Source of the DNA: UBA2402 sp044371005
Lineage (GTDB): Bacteria > Planctomycetota > Phycisphaerae > Phycisphaerales > UBA1924
DNA: 23,537 nucleotides
Direction: 5' to 3'
Assembly: GCA_044371005.1 (NCBI GenBank)
Contig: JBILUL010000066.1
Location: forward strand, 1-23,537
In this document: positions 19,479-23,537 of the stretch, in pieces
How positions within the stretch are numbered: position 1 is the stretch's first letter
Layout: each line of letters starts with the position of its first letter
Made by a program: the position numbers and the translations under genes
The notes under the pieces: model-generated
What the model was told of the DNA's origin: nothing
What the model saw: the letters and a program-made list of their open reading frames with translations, nothing else
The model's database searches: none

Positions 19479-21026
19479 TTACTCGAGGAAGCCCTTACCG
19501 ATTTTCCAGACATCGCCTGCGCCCATGACGACGACGGTGTCGCCGGCGCGGGTGGTGGCTTTGAGGTGGTCGATGATGGCGGTGAAGGGGTAGAGGTGCA
19601 TCGCCTTCACGTCTTTGGCGATGAGACGGTCGACCAGGTCGCCCGCGGTCACCTTCTGGCGCTCTTCCTGGCTGTCGCGGACGAAGTAGATGTGGGGCAC
19701 GACCACGATGTCGGCCTGGCTGAAGCTGGTGGCGAACTCTTCGAGCAGGTGGCGGGTCCGGCTGTGCTGGTGGGGCTGGAAGACGACGATGAGGCGGCCA
19801 TCGCGGCTCTGGGGCGCTTCCGATTCGCGAAAAGCGCGGATGGTGACTTCGATCTCGGTTGGGTGGTGTCCGTAATCGTCAAAGACACGGACGGTGCCGC
19901 CGGAGACAGGGCGTTCACCCATGAACTGCATGCGGCGGTCGGCACCGCCGAAGTTGGCAAGGCTCTTGGCTACCAGGTCGGCAGGCGCACCGGCCCAGAT
20001 GGCCAGAACGAAGGCGACCGCGGCATTCGATGCGTTGTGCGCCCCCGCAAGGGTGTTGTTCCAGCGGGCCTGCACGCGGCCACGGTGAGAAATCGTCACG
20101 CCTCGGGTCGTGGGTTCGTAGGCGACGGTCCAATCGGCACCGGGGTTCCAGCCGATCGTTTCGACTTCGCAGTCGAGCCCGGCCGTGATCTCGCGGCGGT
20201 GGGCTCCCTCGTGGCCGATGAGGAGCTTGCCGCCCTGAGCCGCGGGGGGGAGGAGGGAGGCAAACTCGCGGAAGGACTCAACGACGGCATCGAGGGTGCC
20301 GTAGACATCGAGGTGATCGGCTTCGACGTTGTTGATGCAGGCCAGCGTGGGGCGGAAGTTGTGGAAGGAGCGGTTGTACTCGCAGGCCTCGGCGACGAGG
20401 ATGCCGGGTTTGCCCTTGGAGGTGCCGCTGGGGATGGTGTGGGCGCCCAGGCGGAAGCCTGCGGGGGTGGAGCGGGGCTTGAGGGTTCCGTTGGTGAGCT
20501 GGGGGCAGGTGGCACCGACGATGACGTTGGGGTCAAGGCCCGCATCGGTGAGGGCGCAGCCGAGCATGGCGGTGGTGGTGCTCTTGCCGTGGGTGCCAGC
20601 GATGGCGATGCCGGTGGCACCGATCATGGAGCGGCCCAGGGCTTCGGCGTAGAGGAGGGTGGGGATGCCCCGGTCGTCTGCCGCGAGCATCTGGGGGTGA
20701 TCGGGTTTGACGGCGGCGGAGGCGACGACCAGGTCGGTGGGCTCGGGGAGGGAGCGTTGGGACTGGTCAAAGTCGATGATGATGCCACGGGCGGTCATGG
20801 CGGCGGTGACGTCGGAGGGGTCGCGGTCGGAGCCGCGGATGATGCCGCCGCGGCCTTCGAACATCTGGGCGAGGCCGGACATGCCAGAGCCGCCGATGCC
20901 GATGAAGTAGATGTGTTTGCCGCGGAGGTCAAAAGACTCGGCGGAGCGTGTTGGGCGTGAAGCGGTCACGGGCTTGGGCTCGATGGTGGTGGAGGTGGGG
21001 ATTGCGGTGGGAAGGTCCTGAAGCAT
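19479..21026 (-). CDS. murC: UDP-N-acetylmuramate--L-alanine ligase MurC
   Basis: This is a 515-residue ATP-dependent ligase that adds L-Ala to UDP-MurNAc in the cytoplasm. The N-terminal Rossmann region has GIGGSGMSGLA (43-53), the ATP P-loop is AGTHGKSTTTAML (143-155), the central domain has EACEYNRSFH (213-222) and NNVEADHLDVY (232-242), and the C-terminal domain has FDDYGHHPTEI followed by VVFQPHQHSRTRHLLEEF. All are family hallmarks. I took ATG 21026; the open frame continues upstream only because the 93-bp hairpin repeats there are a multiple of three long. The first 30 residues are a non-conserved extension before LRGKHIYFIGIGG. Promoter is probably in or beyond the repeat array. Confidence 0.97.
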   Translation of the reverse strand: MLQDLPTAIPTSTTIEPKPVTASRPTRSAESFDLRGKHIYFIGIGGSGMSGLAQMFEGRGGIIRGSDRDPSDVTAAMTARGIIIDFDQSQRSLPEPTDLVVASAAVKPDHPQMLAADDRGIPTLLYAEALGRSMIGATGIAIAGTHGKSTTTAMLGCALTDAGLDPNVIVGATCPQLTNGTLKPRSTPAGFRLGAHTIPSGTSKGKPGILVAEACEYNRSFHNFRPTLACINNVEADHLDVYGTLDAVVESFREFASLLPPAAQGGKLLIGHEGAHRREITAGLDCEVETIGWNPGADWTVAYEPTTRGVTISHRGRVQARWNNTLAGAHNASNAAVAFVLAIWAGAPADLVAKSLANFGGADRRMQFMGERPVSGGTVRVFDDYGHHPTEIEVTIRAFRESEAPQSRDGRLIVVFQPHQHSRTRHLLEEFATSFSQADIVVVPHIYFVRDSQEERQKVTAGDLVDRLIAKDVKAMHLYPFTAIIDHLKATTRAGDTVVVMGAGDVWKIGKGFLE

Positions 21027-21084
21027 CGCAAGGGTATCGGTTGAATGGGGCTGGGTTGGGGAGAAGTTGCAAGGGTTCCGGAGC

Positions 21085-21456
21085 GCGTGGCACGGCTCTC
21101 CGAGCCGTGTTCTGCAGTCGCATGGCTCTCCGAGCCATGTCGGCGGCTTGGCTCGCAGCACTAGCCTTGCTGACAGGGCGTGGCACGGCTCTCTGAGCCG
21201 TGTTCTGCAGTAGCATGGCTCTCTGAGCCATGTCGGCGGCCTGGCTCGCAGCACTGGCCTTGCTGACAGAGCGTGGCACGGCTCTCCGAGCCGTGTTCTG
21301 CAGTAGCATGGCTCTCAGAGCCATGTCGGCGGCCTGGCTCTCAGCACTGGCCTTGCTGACAGCGCGTGGCACGGCTCTCCGAGCCGTGTTCTGCAGTAGC
21401 ATGGCTCTCAGAGCCATGTCGGCGGCCTGGCTCTCAGCACTGGCCTTGCTGACAGA
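21085..21456. repeat. Four tandem 93-bp units with paired hairpins
   Basis: Units start at 21085, 21178, 21271 and 21364, each beginning GCGTGGCACGGCTC. Every unit holds hairpin A (CACGGCTC-loop-GAGCCGTG), then TTCTGCAGT, then hairpin B (CATGGCTC-loop-GAGCCATG), then TCGGCGG-TGGCTC, and a weaker hairpin CAGCACTGGCCTTGCTG. Hairpins A and B are the same stem with one C-G pair changed to T-A. Loops vary (TCC, TCT, TCA) while stems do not. It fills the 472-bp gap upstream of murC and downstream of the glycosyltransferase. Confidence 0.95.
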
Positions 21457-21475
21457 GTCAGCGGCGACGGGGGAA

Positions 21476-21494
21476 CACTGCTCAGAGAGCAGTG
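21476..21494. terminator. Hairpin just after the glycosyltransferase stop
   Basis: CACTGCTC-AGA-GAGCAGTG is a perfect 8-bp stem with a 3-base loop, 5 bp after the stop codon (minus strand) of the glycosyltransferase gene. It resembles hairpins A and B of the adjacent array (same 8-3-8 layout and shared GCTC/GAGC core). No U-tract follows, so terminator function is uncertain. Confidence 0.45.
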
Positions 21495-21498
21495 CCAC

Positions 21499-22650
21499 TC
21501 AGGTCGTTCTTCCGCGCCAGGTTCTCTTGCCTGTGAGATGCAGCGCGAAGCTGTGCCACTGGATCAGCGTCATCAGGATGACGGCGAGCGGGTGGAGCAC
21601 GACCGGCCAGCGGGGGAGGCCAAGGCGTGCGTGGATCGCGGCTCGTTGCGTAAGGGCGAAGGCAATGGCGAGCAGTGCGAGGATGAGGTGCGACGTGGGT
21701 GTTGTCTCGCGCAGCGGGATCGTCGCCAGGTAGAGCCAGGGGAAGATGTGCGCGATGAGGTGGATGAGCGTGAGGAAGATGAGCAAGATGGGGTTGCCAA
21801 GACCTTCATAGGCGTTCTTCGCAAAGCCCGCCCAGGTGGAACGCAGGCCGAAATACATGCGGACAGAGCACAGGCTCGTGCAATCGAAGAGATCAGAGTG
21901 AAAGCCCGCGCGGCGGACCGCACGCGGCAGTCGGATTCCATCGTGCATCGAGTTCTTGAAGCCCTCGTGACCGCCGCTGGCGTCGTAGGCATCGCGGCGA
22001 ACGAACAGGAACTGCCCGCAACCGGCTGAGGTGCTCGGGTCGTTGGTCGCTCGCATGCGTGCAAAGGGCAGGTAGCTGAGCAGAATGAAGAAGATCATCG
22101 GGACGATGAGCGCTTCGGAGGGCGTGCGCGTTTCCTGGTGGGGAAAGCCGCTCAGGAGCGGAGCCTTCAGCGCCTGTGCGGTGGCCAGGGTACGGGCGAG
22201 ACAATCGGGCGTGAAGCGCACATCCGCATCGGTGAAGAGGAGGTACTCGCCCTTGGCGTGCTGGCTCATGCGCCAGCAGGCGTGTTGTTTGCCGTTCCAG
22301 CCGGAGGGGAGCGGGATGCTGGGGACGAGTTTGATGCGAGGGTCCGCCGCGGCGAGGCGGGCGATGATCGCGCCGGTGCCATCGGTGCTCTGATCGTCGT
22401 AGACGAGTACCTCAAGGTTGGTGTGAGTCTGCGCGAGCAGCGATTGGATGATCGCTTCGATGTTGCGCTCTTCGTTGCGTGCGGGGATGCAGATGGAGAG
22501 GAGGGGGGAGGACGAGGCCGGGGGTTGTGCCTCGACTGCTGCCGGCCTGGGCCAGAACTTCATGTTCACCAACGCCATGACGAGCGCGAGCAGGGCCATG
22601 ACGCATGCGGTGATGAGCAAGGCGAGCATGGTGATGGCGGCTGGGGTCAT
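21499..22650 (-). CDS. GT2-family membrane glycosyltransferase (CrtQ/HpnB-like)
   Basis: This is a 383-residue protein. An N-terminal membrane segment (MLALLITACVMALLALVMAL) precedes the GT-A domain: ICIPARNEERNIEAII, DDQSTDGT (85-92), PLPSGWNGKQHACW, LLFTDADVRF (DADV at 141-144 as the metal motif), and GGHEGFKNSMHDGIRLPRAV as acceptor site. Several membrane segments close the protein (GNPILLIFLTLIHLIAHIFP and two more). This layout matches glycosyltransferases such as 4,4'-diaponeurosporenoate glycosyltransferase CrtQ and hopanoid-associated HpnB. Its start overlaps the acyltransferase stop by 4 bp (ATGA), so the two form one unit. I chose ATG 22650. A glycosylated lipid or carotenoid product is inferred. 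Confidence 0.85.
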   Translation of the reverse strand: MTPAAITMLALLITACVMALLALVMALVNMKFWPRPAAVEAQPPASSSPLLSICIPARNEERNIEAIIQSLLAQTHTNLEVLVYDDQSTDGTGAIIARLAAADPRIKLVPSIPLPSGWNGKQHACWRMSQHAKGEYLLFTDADVRFTPDCLARTLATAQALKAPLLSGFPHQETRTPSEALIVPMIFFILLSYLPFARMRATNDPSTSAGCGQFLFVRRDAYDASGGHEGFKNSMHDGIRLPRAVRRAGFHSDLFDCTSLCSVRMYFGLRSTWAGFAKNAYEGLGNPILLIFLTLIHLIAHIFPWLYLATIPLRETTPTSHLILALLAIAFALTQRAAIHARLGLPRWPVVLHPLAVILMTLIQWHSFALHLTGKRTWRGRTT

Positions 22651-23459
22651 GGAGTGGGGGGCGGGGCTGCGCGGTGGGTATTGGAGATGGTGTTGGAGCG
22701 GCCGGTCAGGGAAGTCCACAGGTCAAAGAGAGGATTGACTTTCGTTGATCTCGAGAGGACGGTTTCAAATCGGGTGGGATCGAGGGATTGGACGTCGCTG
22801 GCGAGGGTCGCCGCGGCGGAGGTGAGGCCATCGGAGAGGGCCCTGTGCCAATGGGGGGTGCTGGGCTTTTCTGGTGGTGTGACGGGCTGGGCGTGGATGA
22901 AGACTTCGGCTTTGCGATCGAGGCGGAAGACGTATTCGATAGCGACGGCGAGGGCTTGGGGCGGGGGTTGGGTGGGGGGGCAGGCGGCGCAGATCGCCGC
23001 GGCTCCGGGGCGAAGGAGGATGGGGCTGCGGGGGTCGGAGAAGTTGCCCTGGGGGGTGAGCCAGAGGGTGGGGTAGGGGCCCTGATTGAAGAAGGAGAGG
23101 ACGTAGGAGCGCATGGCCTGGGCGGCGCCGGGGTGGTCGGGGTCGATGCCGAAGAGGCCGAGGTTCTTGAAGAAGCCGAACTTGCGGATCATGGCGATAT
23201 CCATGGGGGCGCAGCCGCGGCGATGGGTGTGGAATCGGTCGGCCAGGAAGAGGCCGATGAGGGGGTCCCACCAGGCAGAGTGGGTCATGAGGACGATGAG
23301 GGGGCCGGGGTGGTTGGCGGAGGCTGTGAATGCCGCGTGGGTGGCCGTGGAGAGGTGGATGGCTTTGAAATCGCGGCGGAGGAGGCGGCGAAGGTACCAG
23401 GCAAAGCCGCGGAAGATGCGGGGGCTGAACGAGGCGGGAAGAAGGGGGCAGTCGGCCAT
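22647..23459 (-). CDS. Lysophospholipid-type acyltransferase (PlsC/CrtO-like)
   Basis: The visible 270 residues from ATG 23459 carry the acyltransferase HX4D motif HSAWWD (60-65) after PGPLIVLMTH, then MDIAMIRKFGFFKNLGLFGI and the block III-like LWLTPQGNFSDPRS (usual pattern F-P-E-G-T-R-S, here P-Q-G-N-F-S). The C-terminal 100 residues are less conserved. The frame is open upstream to the window edge (ends PFPRGQYFPTL before the Met), so the true start may lie beyond 23537. The stop overlaps the glycosyltransferase start. Glycosyltransferase next to acyltransferase is the arrangement of crtQ-crtO in C30 carotenoid clusters, which are known in planctomycetes; the substrate is inferred only. 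Confidence 0.8.
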   Translation of the reverse strand: MADCPLLPASFSPRIFRGFAWYLRRLLRRDFKAIHLSTATHAAFTASANHPGPLIVLMTHSAWWDPLIGLFLADRFHTHRRGCAPMDIAMIRKFGFFKNLGLFGIDPDHPGAAQAMRSYVLSFFNQGPYPTLWLTPQGNFSDPRSPILLRPGAAAICAACPPTQPPPQALAVAIEYVFRLDRKAEVFIHAQPVTPPEKPSTPHWHRALSDGLTSAAATLASDVQSLDPTRFETVLSRSTKVNPLFDLWTSLTGRSNTISNTHRAAPPPTP

Positions 23460-23537
23460 GAGGGTGGGGAAGTATTGGCCGCGGGGGAAGGGGGGGTTGG
23501 ATTGAATGGCACGTAGCAGCCCGGCTTTGCGGGGTGC

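Noticed and set aside
19566..20960. Long plus-strand frame of 464 codons opposite murC
   Set aside because: It is a shadow of murC in GC-rich DNA: composition is Gly/Val/Asp-dominated and it has no recognisable domain.
21085..21456. CRISPR array
   Set aside because: The 93-bp units are contiguous and nearly identical throughout, with no unique spacers.
20929..21498. Minus-strand frame made of SKASA-x-SQAADMA repeats
   Set aside because: Produced by the 93-bp (multiple of three) hairpin units; the hairpin structure, not the protein, is conserved.
22138..23516. Plus-strand frames opposite the glycosyltransferase and acyltransferase
   Set aside because: Low-complexity Gly/Glu/Ala sequences antisense to genes with clear motifs.

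Overview
The window looks like chromosomal DNA of a high-GC planctomycete, probably of the class Phycisphaerae. This is inferred from gene content rather than a marker gene. It carries several small membrane proteins ending in a C-x2-C ... CPECG zinc ribbon, a habit typical of Planctomycetota. It also has remnants of a fibronectin-III-like protein tail that I recognise from planctomycete hypothetical proteins, and a murC/murB cell-wall cluster.

Left part, about 1 to 13,970: an accessory array of small, mostly single-gene units. Between the units lie at least thirteen partial, decayed copies of one sequence, all on the plus strand. Each copy is the 3' end of a protein-coding gene whose consensus tail reads WINTRGEKGPWSEI then TATVAA and a stop. 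In most units the next gene, on either strand, begins or ends within about 70 bp after the repeat's stop codon. The cargo genes include two SUKH/SMI1-KNR4-like proteins (one with ankyrin-like repeats), a frameshifted DUF4304-like gene, a ClbS/DfsB-like four-helix protein, a glyoxalase-fold protein, a leucine-rich-repeat lipoprotein, four zinc-ribbon membrane proteins (two of them obvious paralogs) and several unknowns. The mix resembles polyimmunity or accessory-cassette loci. The repeated C-terminal tail is the most unusual feature of the window.

Middle, about 13,970 to 17,510: a winged-helix-like protein preceded by a GTATAC-N5-GTATAC operator-like site, a small lipoprotein, a PhoH-like ATPase, a bidirectional terminator, an exported trypsin/HtrA-fold protein that seems to have lost catalytic His and Ser, and tRNA-Ser(GGA).

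Right part, about 17,590 to 23,537, all on the minus strand: a carotenoid-type pair (lysophospholipid-type acyltransferase then GT2 glycosyltransferase, overlapping by 4 bp), a four-unit 93-bp hairpin array, murC, a small membrane protein, murB (4 bp overlap; Cys at the catalytic Ser position) and a GNAT acetyltransferase. MurC and MurB act in UDP-MurNAc-peptide synthesis. The acyltransferase and glycosyltransferase plausibly decorate a carotenoid or other lipid.
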